Below are positions 44,841-53,827 of a stretch of DNA of 64,000 bases, one piece after another; the stretch's first letter is position 1; the number at the start of each line of letters is the position of its first letter. This stretch comes from Rhodoferax sp. U11-2br. GTDB lineage: Bacteria > Pseudomonadota > Gammaproteobacteria > Burkholderiales > Burkholderiaceae_C. A model generated the notes under the pieces. The model was not told the DNA's origin, did no database searches, and was given only the letters and a program-made list of their open reading frames with translations. Position numbers and translations under genes: made by a program. The DNA is taken from the NCBI RefSeq assembly GCF_018619435.1, contig NZ_JAHFZF010000008.1, positions 1-64,000 on the forward strand, in the 5' to 3' direction.

Positions 44841-44855
44841 ATACCGTAACGGCAT
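44841..44855. promoter_or_regulatory. Putative operator/promoter dyad of the LexA-like operon
   Basis: ATACCG-taa-CGGCAT (five of six paired) ends 11 bases upstream of the LexA-like start codon. On the minus strand a TTGGCA lies about 17 bases before TACGGT, so the dyad may overlie the -10 region. It differs from the E. coli SOS box (CTGT-N8-ACAG). A ribosome-site-like GGCAGGAG precedes an out-of-frame ATG at 44855, so the real leader is uncertain. Confidence 0.45.
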
Positions 44856-45011
44856 ATGGTACTCCTGCCAATTAAAGATTGGCCAGATTTCACTGATAAA
44901 TCGAGCTATCGACAGATGAGTGCGGGCAACGCTGGTATGGGTAGGGGATCGGCCTGCAGAATCAGAGACAGCGCCTAGCCTTGTAAAGCGGTGAGGATCG
45001 GCGGAATTCCA

Positions 45012-47015
45012 CTATTGCTTCGGGGTGCGAGTTCCCCGTGTCCTGTGCCAACTGGATACATCCAGCTTCAATGCTTGCGCGTCAAACATCTTTATTACCT
45101 CAGTTTGCATTGGGGGCAACCCGCACACTTCTTCTCCGTTAGCCTTGCTTTCGGCAATACCCCACATCCCCATTTCACGAGCAATGAGTGATGTTGACCA
45201 AAAACGTTCGGTTCCTTGCCCGCGCGCCTGCATAACGTGCCATTGGGCACAGCGTGTCGCACCGATCAAGGTTGGCGGAACCGTCTGCATCACCTCTGGG
45301 TTTGCCATTCGTTTTGCGTGGTTGGCATCATAGGTCTGTCGATAGTGAATGACCGCTCGGCGAAGACCGCACAACGCATCTCTGGCAGTAGGTCCCTTGG
45401 CCTGGACGAGGCCGTTGACCACGCGTGCAACAAACAGATCACCGCTCTTGAAAATCCAGCAATGGGTAGGCTGTCCGGTATGCAGAAGCGCCACCTCGCG
45501 CACATCCTCATCTGAGGGATGGGCTCCATTCTCGACCTGCCAACCGTCGTGTTGACTCCAGTTCAGACAAAGCGCTTCAGCTAGGTCATCCAATCTATTC
45601 TTGCATTCGTGCCGAGCGTTGGCCCAAGCTTCACAGCGTTGCTGTTTCATGGTCATGCCCGGGGTGAACCGAGTGGTACCTGCATTCCGAATATACCCAA
45701 CGAACTCAGTACATTTCCCCTTCGGACGACAGAACCAAACAACACAATCGGCAAAAGCGGAGCTTCCATTGCTTTCGTCGTTAATAACCCAGTCGGCCCA
45801 ACCCTGGGCAATCGAGCGATCAGTTTGCCGTATCGCTCTCGCCCAGGCTTGTCGAGCCTCTAGTGCGGTCGCATGCTGGATAACCCAGCGAAGTGCTGGA
45901 CCGGTGATGGAAAGACCTCCAGGGATAAAAGTGCTCCCCACGCTGTCAAGCAACTCAATTCGGGTCTTTTGCATGGATGGTGTAGCAAAATCGAGTGCCT
46001 GTTCTGCTGGTCGATTTGGCCAACGCCGGGTTATTGCCCTAGGCTCCAACTGACGTGTCCACAGCATTTCTGCAAATGCGACGCGTGCCTTCGCACGTTT
46101 AGCCATCGTCTTCGCAAAAGCGGCCGGATCGAACGTGCGCATTAGTATTTTGATCAGCCGGTCGGGATTTGCCAATCCATGTCGACGCAGATGACGCCCC
46201 ATAGATTTATATACAGTACATTGATCCGATTCAGGCCATGTCGGCTCCACGTTCTGTTTGATCACCGGTTTAACTTCCTGCAGGCAGCCGCTCGCTGCTC
46301 TATAAACTGACCAGCACTTGGCTTCACCTGCGTCCCGCCAAAACACAGGTTCGGCGTCAAAGCAAGCTGGATAGTTGATCGCGTTATCGTGGCACCACCG
46401 TGCAGTGAGTGCGAGTTGAATGTGTGCTGGCAACAGTCGCTCGAACGAAGGTGAATATCGCACGCAGTCTAGGTGTTTTACCCATTGCGCCACTGGAATC
46501 CAAGCTGCTGTTTCCGCAACCTGCATACTTGGTTGTCTGGCTTCCTGTGCAGTTACAAACTTGGTGTAACCGCATCGACACTGCCGCTGGACTATGGTCA
46601 GTCCGGTCAGCCTCATCTTGAATTTTTCATGGCATTTCGGACACTCTTCGATGAGAGGTTGGGCATGGATGGGACACCGTGATATCAGCCTGATGTTGCC
46701 TAAAAGGGTATGAAACCCTGACGCTATGCATGCCGGGCACCAGCGAAGCTGCGCCACCATACAGGAGCGACTCACAGCGGGAGGGAACTGCTCCAGCATC
46801 GCAAACTTCGATAACGCTTGCCTTGACTCTCCGAGAGCCAAGGCAAGGATTTTCGCTTCGCGAACAGCGCAATCCTTCCCGGTAGACGCTTTGGACATGT
46901 ATAACTGCCGAATATCTCCTGACCGCAAATCATTCAACCAGGTCGCGCGCAACAAGGTGTGCCACATTGATGTATACGGCAGAATGGTGCCGGGGTACCA
47001 GGTCAATGGTTTCAT
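45012..47015 (-). CDS. tniQ: TniQ/TnsD-family transposon target-selection protein
   Basis: This 667-residue protein has the TniQ zinc-binding region from about residue 93: RWCPACIASGFHTLLGNIRL, SRCPIHAQPLIEECPKCHEK and a further CRCGY. It is much longer than the 400 or so of Tn5053 TniQ and closer in size to TnsD-like proteins, so the C-terminal half may read a specific DNA target. It overlaps tniB by four bases. No Cas genes are present, so it is not a CRISPR-guided element. Confidence 0.85.
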   Translation of the reverse strand: MKPLTWYPGTILPYTSMWHTLLRATWLNDLRSGDIRQLYMSKASTGKDCAVREAKILALALGESRQALSKFAMLEQFPPAVSRSCMVAQLRWCPACIASGFHTLLGNIRLISRCPIHAQPLIEECPKCHEKFKMRLTGLTIVQRQCRCGYTKFVTAQEARQPSMQVAETAAWIPVAQWVKHLDCVRYSPSFERLLPAHIQLALTARWCHDNAINYPACFDAEPVFWRDAGEAKCWSVYRAASGCLQEVKPVIKQNVEPTWPESDQCTVYKSMGRHLRRHGLANPDRLIKILMRTFDPAAFAKTMAKRAKARVAFAEMLWTRQLEPRAITRRWPNRPAEQALDFATPSMQKTRIELLDSVGSTFIPGGLSITGPALRWVIQHATALEARQAWARAIRQTDRSIAQGWADWVINDESNGSSAFADCVVWFCRPKGKCTEFVGYIRNAGTTRFTPGMTMKQQRCEAWANARHECKNRLDDLAEALCLNWSQHDGWQVENGAHPSDEDVREVALLHTGQPTHCWIFKSGDLFVARVVNGLVQAKGPTARDALCGLRRAVIHYRQTYDANHAKRMANPEVMQTVPPTLIGATRCAQWHVMQARGQGTERFWSTSLIAREMGMWGIAESKANGEEVCGLPPMQTEVIKMFDAQALKLDVSSWHRTRGTRTPKQ

Positions 47016-48046
47016 GACTTGTTGCTGTTCGCTGACCGCCTAACCAAATGCGCCGTAGCAGTAACCAATGCCAACAACTGGCGATGCCCGCTCTCCGTCA
47101 CAATCTGTGACAAGCTTTCTGGGGAAGTCACGTCGCGCCAATCAGCGCCACCTGCGATGCGCAACAAAATGTGCCGACAGCAGTGCGCGATGGTTTTCAT
47201 CGGAAATTCAAGTGGACCTGGGTAATTTGGCGGTATTCCAGCCACTAAAGCGGCGTGTAACGCCTGCACGTGGCTTTCGAGTCGAAAGCCAGCGGCCCAC
47301 GCTTGTGTTGCGACACCTGCGGTGAATGACAGGCCTGACTGAGCTGGCCATTCCGTCCCTTCGTCGTAGCCTGCCATTACGCAGGCAAGCTCATCTAGGC
47401 CAGCAATACCATGAAAGCGCTCACTAGAAAGCATGAAGCGTGCAGCAACGTGTGCACCACCCACCATGGCCAGTGCCATAGGCTCATCAAAGAACTGCAG
47501 CGATGCAATCGAGAATACGCACAGGCGCAGGTTTTCTTTTTCCAACAGGCTGTGCAGCTCTACCAGCCACAACCATTCGCGCTGCGTCATGCCTTGAGCT
47601 TCGTCAATGATGAGGATCAGAAACCGCCCGCCTCCTCGACGCGCCAGTGAATACCAACGTTCCAGCAGCATATGCTGGCGGCTCAGAGGGCTGCGCGTGG
47701 CTTTTGCCAACGGATGTTTGCTCGCGTGAAGCAGACTAGCGTAGAAACGTCCAACCGAATTCGCTCCACCGGCGTCGGTGTGACTCCAGACTACCATTGG
47801 CAGCGTATTTTGAAAACGTTCGCTCAAGAGCGTCTGAACCCAGTGATCCACTGCGCTGGATTTTCCATAACGCGAAGGTCCATAGATAGTGGCGCCCTCT
47901 ACTTGATTGTCGATCCAGAATGCCAACTGGTCTACCATCCGTTGTATGGGTGGCGTATACAGTGAATAGTCGCGTGTCACCAAAGGGTGGTCCCGGGGGA
48001 CGTGGGGCGGCACCAGTGGGGCTGGAGACTGAAGTCCAGTCACCAT
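47012..48046 (-). CDS. tniB: TniB/TnsC-like AAA+ ATPase
   Basis: This 344-residue protein has Walker A GPSRYGKSS (56-64), Walker B RFLILIIDEAQGM and sensor-type LRLCVFSIASLQF. It bridges the target selector (TniQ) and transposase and licenses insertion. It overlaps tniA by seven bases and tniQ by four, forming a tightly coupled operon. Confidence 0.9.
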   Translation of the reverse strand: MVTGLQSPAPLVPPHVPRDHPLVTRDYSLYTPPIQRMVDQLAFWIDNQVEGATIYGPSRYGKSSAVDHWVQTLLSERFQNTLPMVVWSHTDAGGANSVGRFYASLLHASKHPLAKATRSPLSRQHMLLERWYSLARRGGGRFLILIIDEAQGMTQREWLWLVELHSLLEKENLRLCVFSIASLQFFDEPMALAMVGGAHVAARFMLSSERFHGIAGLDELACVMAGYDEGTEWPAQSGLSFTAGVATQAWAAGFRLESHVQALHAALVAGIPPNYPGPLEFPMKTIAHCCRHILLRIAGGADWRDVTSPESLSQIVTESGHRQLLALVTATAHLVRRSANSNKS

Positions 48047-50073
48047 GTCTTTGCCTTCGGCAAGTTGCGCGCTGGCCTTGGCCCCGACTCGCTTTTGGCT
48101 AAAGACGTTCCGGAAGCTACGGCCTTGGTGGCAAACTCGTTGCGCCCGTCGTTGGGCGACGCCATATCGCTATCTACCGCGGCAACGGGTTCGGTGGCAG
48201 CATGTTGTTCCTCATGTAATTGGGCCGCAAGAATGCGACGTACATTCAGATAGGCAGGATGTACAGGCAGTTTGCCGCCATTGACTTCAGCAAACCGTAT
48301 CAACTCTTCCACGGCGTCGCATTGTGTAGTCAGGTGCAGCAATCTGCGCCTTTCTAGTGCTCGAATCGACTGCCGGATGAACAGGCTGTGGGGCGTCCGA
48401 TGCCAAGGAGGTGCAGCCCGCACAACACCTAGGAACAGTCCCTTGCTGTCTGACACCGTGGCAAACCGCGCATCGTCTTCGTCTTCGATTTGAAGCCAGC
48501 AATTCTTGCCGACCAAATCGGTTCGCAATGCCAACCATTCGGCGGAATAGCGTGCAGTAGCGAAATTGAAATACGGCCGCCTACCGGTTTCGACACCTCC
48601 CAACACCGTGCACAGGCGGCGCACGCCTACCATGCGGCGTACGGCGTCAGGATCAGCTCGCCTGACCGCAGTGTCAGGCGGGACCAGGAATTGCAACTGC
48701 GACAGCGGCGAGCGGTAACCCAGTCCAGAATGCGGCGTTGCGTTGTAATTTGCGATCAACGCAGCCAGTAACTCTTCGGCATACTCCACTTGAAAACCAG
48801 TCGCCTCTGCAATCGCTGTCGGGTCAGAGCCACGCTTGTCGGCAGGTTTACTGCCAGTGGTAGGTGCCAGTCGGTGAAAACCACCCTTTGCCAAGTGTTC
48901 AAAGAATGCCTCAATATACGGGCGGTCGTCTTTGCTGCGTCTGCTGGTGTAGCTTTGGTCATCCTGCGGTTTCAAGATTCGGCAATCCACAACCTCCTTC
49001 AGCGTGTTTTCGACGCGGTCACAAATGTTGGCAAGCGCTCCATCAACACTGAACTCATTCCAGCAGACACCGCTAAGATGGGGAGCCACATTAGACGGCA
49101 TTCCTGCGCCCTCTGTGTAAGCGATGTCACTAAAACTGATCCTAGGTGGCGCCCAGACTGACAACGCGTGTTTGACTGCACGCAATACATCCTCAGCCCC
49201 GCATTCACGGCGCAAGCTAAGGTGATATCCCAGCACAGCTCGGCTTACCACTTCAATTAACACGATGACCCAAATGCGGTGAATTTTGCGCATCTCGACC
49301 CCGCCGTGGGGCGACGGGATCGCAACGACCATCCGCGCGTCCAGCTTGTGCGCGTCACATTCAACCCGGTCGAAGGGCTTCATTGGCGGTCGATTGACGC
49401 CATCTCCTGCAATCGATTTGCGACGGGCTTCTTCGCCACCAAGCAGCAAGCGCTGGCGGGCTGGGTTTTCTTCCAAGACGCGGTCAATGTAGGCGACAAT
49501 CGTGACGTAGCCCAACTTTTCCACGTTGAAGGGCCACTCGCCGCGCTGTTCGTAACCAAGTTCACGAAGTTGGTCGATCAACCAACGAAATATTGGCTGC
49601 TTTCGCTTGCCGGGCCCTTGTAGTCCGCGTGCGCTTTCCAGGATCCGCGCACGGAAACGCTGCTCTAGGCTACGACCTTCAGGAGATGCAAAAATCCATT
49701 GCAAGGATCCAGCCGTTCCGGCGCCGTCTTCGCCGACACGAGGCTTGGTCTTTCGTCGATACTCCGCGATGCGCAGAAAAGGCAGAGCTCCACGCCAGCC
49801 GTAGAGACACCCGTCGTCATGTGGCGCCAAGCAACGTTCAACGATCAGTCGGTAAACGTTTGAGCGAGACATCCCGGTTTCTCGTCGAACCTCCGCTGCA
49901 GATGCGCCGCTCAGGTACAGCTCAATACTTCGCCGCCGCAGCATGAACATGCCGCGCTCCTTCGCAGGCAACGCATCGGGGTCGACTCGCACCCAGGTCT
50001 TCGTGTCAATGTGTTGCGCTGTAGCTGGCAATTGACTAGCAGAACGTGATCCAACCCGAGTCGATATGGCCAT
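48040..50073 (-). CDS. tniA: TniA/TnsB-like DDE transposase (Mu-type integrase core)
   Basis: This 677-residue protein has N-terminal HTH domains (about 45-90, AAEVRRETGMSRSNVYRLIV) that would bind the end repeats. The retroviral-integrase core has probable catalytic D240 (DRVECDAHKLD), D344 (FSVDGALANI) and E388 (YIEAFFEHL). The Mu transposase C-terminal barrel follows (RRLCTVLGGVETGRRPYFNF). It starts 160 bp inside the right transposon end, with three candidate binding sites between. All catalytic residues are present. Confidence 0.92.
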   Translation of the reverse strand: MAISTRVGSRSASQLPATAQHIDTKTWVRVDPDALPAKERGMFMLRRRSIELYLSGASAAEVRRETGMSRSNVYRLIVERCLAPHDDGCLYGWRGALPFLRIAEYRRKTKPRVGEDGAGTAGSLQWIFASPEGRSLEQRFRARILESARGLQGPGKRKQPIFRWLIDQLRELGYEQRGEWPFNVEKLGYVTIVAYIDRVLEENPARQRLLLGGEEARRKSIAGDGVNRPPMKPFDRVECDAHKLDARMVVAIPSPHGGVEMRKIHRIWVIVLIEVVSRAVLGYHLSLRRECGAEDVLRAVKHALSVWAPPRISFSDIAYTEGAGMPSNVAPHLSGVCWNEFSVDGALANICDRVENTLKEVVDCRILKPQDDQSYTSRRSKDDRPYIEAFFEHLAKGGFHRLAPTTGSKPADKRGSDPTAIAEATGFQVEYAEELLAALIANYNATPHSGLGYRSPLSQLQFLVPPDTAVRRADPDAVRRMVGVRRLCTVLGGVETGRRPYFNFATARYSAEWLALRTDLVGKNCWLQIEDEDDARFATVSDSKGLFLGVVRAAPPWHRTPHSLFIRQSIRALERRRLLHLTTQCDAVEELIRFAEVNGGKLPVHPAYLNVRRILAAQLHEEQHAATEPVAAVDSDMASPNDGRNEFATKAVASGTSLAKSESGPRPARNLPKAKTW

Positions 50074-50095
50074 AGGACCCTTCCGAAACGAACAG

Positions 50096-50233
50096 TTAGC
50101 GTCAAATTTACTTGAATTGTGTACTTAGCGTCAATTGTTCTTGTAAAAATGGCATTACTTTTCAACCAGTCAATATGCCCTGTTACCTCTTAGCGGGCTG
50201 TGCTGGATAGCATCATTTTTACTTGTGTGAGCG
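50096..50233 (-). repeat. Right transposon end: terminal inverted repeat plus transposase-site copies
   Basis: On the minus strand, CAAGTAAAAATGATGCTATC (50206-50225, within and just beyond the inverted repeat 50210-50233), CAAGAACAATTGACGCTAA (50125-50143) and CAAGTAAATTTGACGCTAA (50096-50114) share one motif. There are three sites here against two at the left end, an asymmetry usual for Tn7-type elements. Confidence 0.8.
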
Positions 50234-50252
50234 GGCGCAGGACTTGCGGCAA

Positions 50253-50933
50253 TCACCATGTTCCCTTGGATTGACTGCGGCGCACGAAGTTTGAGAGCAA
50301 TTGTGCCGAATCTGTTCGACTGGCCTGGGTGGCAAAGTCCAGTGCGCTCAAGCCAAGCTCGTTGACCAATGACGGGTCTGCGCCAGCTTCCAGCAGCAAC
50401 TTGACGGCCTCCGGCGTGCCGTAACGTGCGGCCATCATCAGCGGTGTGCTGCCATTGGGTGAGCCTGCATCGATGTACGCGTTTTCTTCAAGCAGCAGGT
50501 TCATCACTTCGAGATGCCCATGGGTGGCGGCGTAATGCAAGGGTGTCCAGCCGGTTTTGTTGACGTCGGCATCCTTCTCGATCAGCATCCGGCACATCCG
50601 CACATCGCCTGCCAGGGCTGTCAGCATCAGCGGGCTCTCGTCAGCGGCATTGCGCACTTCGACCTTGGTGCTGGGCCAACGGATCAGCGCCTCGGCCACC
50701 TTCAGCGATTCTGCTTGGATGGCCAGGATCAGCCCAGCCCGACCTTTGGGGTCCACCGTGTTGGGGTCAAACCCTCTTTGCAACAAGGCCGTGACCGTAC
50801 CCGCATCGTCTTGCCTGACGGCGGTAAAAAAGTCGTCGTACGAACCTGCTTGAACCGATGAAAATCCAATAAAAACAAATAAATAAACTATTTTTTTAAA
50901 GTAGCTTCTGATGTTTGAAATGTGGGTACTCAT
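50253..50933 (-). CDS. Exported ankyrin-repeat protein
   Basis: This 226-residue protein has an N-terminal signal peptide or anchor (KKIVYLFVFIGFSSVQAGSY). Five ankyrin repeats follow (for example GWTPLHYAATHGHLEVMNLL and GSTPLMMAARYGTPEAVKLL). It is probably a periplasmic protein-protein interaction module. The start overlaps the tatD stop by four bases, so it is translated with tatD. The stop begins 15 bp beyond the target duplication at the transposon's right end, so the coding sequence is intact. Confidence 0.88.
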   Translation of the reverse strand: MSTHISNIRSYFKKIVYLFVFIGFSSVQAGSYDDFFTAVRQDDAGTVTALLQRGFDPNTVDPKGRAGLILAIQAESLKVAEALIRWPSTKVEVRNAADESPLMLTALAGDVRMCRMLIEKDADVNKTGWTPLHYAATHGHLEVMNLLLEENAYIDAGSPNGSTPLMMAARYGTPEAVKLLLEAGADPSLVNELGLSALDFATQASRTDSAQLLSNFVRRSQSKGTW

Positions 50934-51727
50934 GCGGCGATCACTCCGGTAAAGAGTTGCTCAAAGTTCCGGCTGGTCAGCTTGGCGATCTCGTCTGTTG
51001 TGACACCACACACCTGCGCCAGTTGCTGCGCCACATAAGGTACATAAGACGGGTTGTTGGTTTTGCCGCGGTACGGCACGGGGGCCAGGTACGGGCTGTC
51101 GGTCTCGATCAACAAACGATCCAGCGGCACCTTGGCCGCCACATCACGGATGCTCTGTGCACTCTTGAACGTCAGGATGCCTGAAAACGAGATGTAAAAA
51201 CCCAGGTCGAGTGCCGCCTTGGCCACGTCCCAGTCCTCGGTAAAACAGTGAAACACACCACCCGCGCTACCCGCCGAGCCGTCTTCGCCCTCCTCTCGCA
51301 GGATGGCCAACGTGTCATCGGATGAGCTGCGTGTGTGGATGACCAGGGGTTTGTGCAATTGGCGCGCGGCGCGAATGTGCAGACGAAACCGTTCGCGTTG
51401 CCAGTGCATGTCGGCCTGCGTGCGACCGTTCAGTCGGTAATAGTCCAGCCCGGTTTCCCCGATGCCCACCACGCGCGACAAGTTGCCCAAATGGATCAGG
51501 TCGTCCAGAGAGGGTTCTTGAACACCTTCGTTGTCCGGATGGACCCCCACGGTCGCCCACAGATGGGGGTGTTGCAGGGCCAGTTGGTGCACGTTAGGAA
51601 ACTCTTCGAGTGTGGTGCTTATACACAGCGCACGCGTCACCTGGGCGTCTGACATGGCCTGCAGGATGGTCGGCAGGTTTGACACCAGCTCGGGGGAATT
51701 CAAATGGCAATGGGAATCCGTGAACAT
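50930..51727 (-). CDS. tatD: TatD-family metal-dependent DNase
   Basis: In this 265-residue TIM-barrel hydrolase, the metal ligands are visible in DSHCHLNSPEL (H-x-H), GETGLDYY (Glu), IHTRSS (His), HCFTE (His) and ETDSPYLAP (Asp). TatD proteins are 3'-5' exonucleases and DNA-repair or deaminase-like enzymes. It belongs to the conserved mltG-tmk-holB-pilZ-tatD order. Confidence 0.93.
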   Translation of the reverse strand: MFTDSHCHLNSPELVSNLPTILQAMSDAQVTRALCISTTLEEFPNVHQLALQHPHLWATVGVHPDNEGVQEPSLDDLIHLGNLSRVVGIGETGLDYYRLNGRTQADMHWQRERFRLHIRAARQLHKPLVIHTRSSSDDTLAILREEGEDGSAGSAGGVFHCFTEDWDVAKAALDLGFYISFSGILTFKSAQSIRDVAAKVPLDRLLIETDSPYLAPVPYRGKTNNPSYVPYVAQQLAQVCGVTTDEIAKLTSRNFEQLFTGVIAA

Positions 51728-51779
51728 GCGTCTGTCAATCGGTCAAGGTCGGAGCTGCCCACAACCTGGGGCAGACAGC

Positions 51780-52151
51780 TCAGATGGTTTGTGTCTGGCG
51801 GTCAGAGGCCAGTTGGGCACCCAAAATCTCTTCGATCTTGAGTTTGAGGGCTTGTGCGTTGTCGTCTTTGGGAAAGCGGATACCAACGCCCTGGGTGCGG
51901 TTGTAGGCCGCCTTGGACGGTGTCACCCAGGCGACTTTGCCTGCAATCGGGTAACGCTGTGGTTCGTCAGGAAGGGAAATCAGCACATACACCGCGTCGC
52001 CCAACACATAGTCGCGGGTGGTGGGAATGAACATGCCGCCCTCGGTGAACAGCGGAATGTAGGCCGCGTACAGCGCAGACTTTTCCTTGATGGCCAGCTG
52101 GATCACACTGGGACGTGGTGTGCCCGGAGCAAGGGTGGTGGTGGCGTTCAT
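51780..52151 (-). CDS. pilZ: PilZ-domain protein (type IV pilus / c-di-GMP related)
   Basis: This 123-residue single PilZ domain includes RPSVIQLAIKEKSALYAAYI, MFIPTTRDYVLGDAVYVLIS and VAWVTPSKAAYNRTQGVGIR. The c-di-GMP-binding RxxxR and D/NxSxxG motifs are not evident, as in canonical PilZ of the holB locus, which works in pilus assembly through protein contacts. It overlaps holB by four bases. Confidence 0.88.
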   Translation of the reverse strand: MNATTTLAPGTPRPSVIQLAIKEKSALYAAYIPLFTEGGMFIPTTRDYVLGDAVYVLISLPDEPQRYPIAGKVAWVTPSKAAYNRTQGVGIRFPKDDNAQALKLKIEEILGAQLASDRQTQTI

Positions 52152-53161
52152 GGTTTGGAGTTTAGAGCCAATTGCGCTTGGCTGACCAGTGCTTCCTGCA
52201 TCAGCCCGGGGTTAAACGGATGCTCCACCGTGCGGCGGGTCTGTGCCAGCGACTTGGCCCAGTCGCTCAGGCTGTGCCAGGAACCCGATGTGGGCAGGTC
52301 AGCCACCTCAAAATAACGCGGTTGGGCACCACTTTTGAGTGCCAGCAGGTCGTGGCACAACTTGTGCAGCGCATCGACCGTCTGCGCCCCTGTCCAGTCC
52401 TTGAACACCGCCACCTCTCCGCGCAACACCGCTTTGGGCAGAAGCCGCCAGCGATCACTCACCGGGGCCATCAACAAGGCATCGGCTGGGCGGCCACCCG
52501 AGGCCCGCAACATCACGGTGGCCTGGGGCGCAGGCACACCCTGGGCCTGCAGCCAGCGCAGGGCGGTGTCGTGATTGGGCCAGACCATGGTGTGGCCCAG
52601 GCAGCGGCTGCGGATGGTGGGCAGCAGCAGGTGGGCAGCGTCGGTGGCCAGCACAAATTTCACATCCCCGACAGGCTCCTCCAGGGTCTTGAGCAAGGCA
52701 TTGGCGGTGAACACGTTCATGCGTTCGGCCGGAAACACCAGCACCGCCTTGCCCCGGCCACGGGCGCTGGTGCGTTGTGCAAACTCCACCGCGTCGCGCA
52801 TGGCCTCCACGCGGATCTCTTTGCTGGGCTTGCGTTTTTTGCTGTCAATCTCGGACTGTGCTTTTTCTCCGAGCGGCCAGCCCATGTCCAGCAGCACGGT
52901 CTCAGGGCACAACACACAGAGGTCGGCATGGGCATGCACATCGATGGCATGGCAGCTGGCGCACACGCCACAGGCACCAGCTGGCCCGGCTTGGTCACAC
53001 AGCCAGGCACGTACCAAGGCCAGTGCCAACTCGTATTGGCCCAGACCCGAGGGTCCGGCCAGCAGCCAGGCGTGGCCACGCTGCGTCAGCAGGCTGTGTA
53101 ATTGGGCCGTGATCCAGGGGGCCACGGTCTGGCTGGGTGTTGTCTGGTCTGCAGACGTCAT
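52148..53161 (-). CDS. holB: DNA polymerase III delta' subunit
   Basis: This 337-residue AAA+ clamp-loader subunit has a P-loop that reads GPSGLGQYE, with Gln in place of the Lys, as in delta' subunits that do not hydrolyse ATP. The zinc-finger cysteines are in [19 protein letters not shown]. It overlaps tmk and pilZ by four bases each, forming a coupled operon. Confidence 0.94.
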   Translation of the reverse strand: MTSADQTTPSQTVAPWITAQLHSLLTQRGHAWLLAGPSGLGQYELALALVRAWLCDQAGPAGACGVCASCHAIDVHAHADLCVLCPETVLLDMGWPLGEKAQSEIDSKKRKPSKEIRVEAMRDAVEFAQRTSARGRGKAVLVFPAERMNVFTANALLKTLEEPVGDVKFVLATDAAHLLLPTIRSRCLGHTMVWPNHDTALRWLQAQGVPAPQATVMLRASGGRPADALLMAPVSDRWRLLPKAVLRGEVAVFKDWTGAQTVDALHKLCHDLLALKSGAQPRYFEVADLPTSGSWHSLSDWAKSLAQTRRTVEHPFNPGLMQEALVSQAQLALNSKP

Positions 53162-53805
53162 GCCAGCCAGCCTTGGTGTTGCATCACTTGCCGCACTTCT
53201 TGCCAGACAGCCTCACGTGCCTGGTCGGCGTTGATGCGGGCAAAACGCTGCGGGTCGGCCTGCAGGCGCTGGGCATAGCCATCGCTCACACGTTTGAAAA
53301 AAGCGGCGTTCTGTGACTCGAACTTGTCGGGCACACGGGCTCCGGCTAGGCGTTGGGCGGCAATCTCGGGGTCCAGCTCAAACCACAGTGTGACATCGGG
53401 TTGACGCAGAAAAATGCCCTTAGGCCCTTGTGTGGTCTGGATCATCTGCTCCAGATTCAAGAGTGTTTTCCAGTCGTAGCCGCGCCCCCCCCCCTGGTAG
53501 GCGAAGGTGGCGTCGGTGAAGCGATCGCTGATGACCACCTCGCCGCGCGCCAGGGCAGGCTCAATGCGTTGCTGCAAATGGTCGCGCCGCGCGGCAAACA
53601 CCAGCAGCGCCTCGGTCAGTGCGTCCATGGGGTCGTTGAGGATCAGGGTGCGCAATTTTTCAGCCAATGGGGTGCCACCTGGCTCACGTGTCAAGGTGAC
53701 CACCCTGCCCTGCGCCTCAAACGCGCGCGCCAAAGCGTCGATGTGGGTCGACTTGCCTGCGCCGTCGATGCCTTCAAAAGTGATGAACAGTCCGTGATGT
53801 GTCAT
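53158..53805 (-). CDS. tmk: Thymidylate kinase
   Basis: [20 protein letters not shown] (215 residues) is the family start; a longer open frame upstream runs over mltG antisense-like sequence and is ignored. The P-loop is [10 protein letters not shown], the DR motif and LID are [17 protein letters not shown], and [13 protein letters not shown] is present. It phosphorylates dTMP. The start lies 23 bases after mltG. Confidence 0.95.
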   Translation of the reverse strand: MTHHGLFITFEGIDGAGKSTHIDALARAFEAQGRVVTLTREPGGTPLAEKLRTLILNDPMDALTEALLVFAARRDHLQQRIEPALARGEVVISDRFTDATFAYQGGGRGYDWKTLLNLEQMIQTTQGPKGIFLRQPDVTLWFELDPEIAAQRLAGARVPDKFESQNAAFFKRVSDGYAQRLQADPQRFARINADQAREAVWQEVRQVMQHQGWLA

Positions 53806-53827
53806 GAAAAAAGAGTGTTGGCGCGGT

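Larger units (their letters stand above)
32800..50233 (-). mobile_element. Tn7/Tn5053-type transposon, 17,434 bp, complete
   Basis: The ends are a perfect 24-bp inverted repeat (32800-32823 and 50210-50233, starting CGCTCACACAAGTAAAAATG). They are flanked by identical 5-bp copies of GGCGC (32795-32799 and 50234-50238). Extra copies of the CAAGTAAAnnTGAyGC motif lie inside both ends. The minus-strand genes tniA, tniB and tniQ next to the right end supply the machinery, and a 5-bp duplication is what this transposase class makes. The element sits between two convergent core genes, 15 bp after its right duplication the ankyrin gene's stop begins, so the host lost nothing obvious. The termini lack the usual 5'-TG, an oddity to check. 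No resolvase gene of the tniR type was found. Confidence 0.88.

Noticed and set aside
45012-50073. CRISPR-associated transposon
   Set aside because: There are TniQ/TnsC/TnsB-type genes, but no cas genes and no CRISPR array anywhere in the element.
32795-50238. Element ends at the outermost identical base (CCGCTC..., 32799-50234)
   Set aside because: The inverted repeat can be extended by one base to 25 bp, but that leaves unequal flanks. Ends at 32800/50233 give a perfect 5-bp duplication (GGCGC), so the extra base is explained as part of the duplication.
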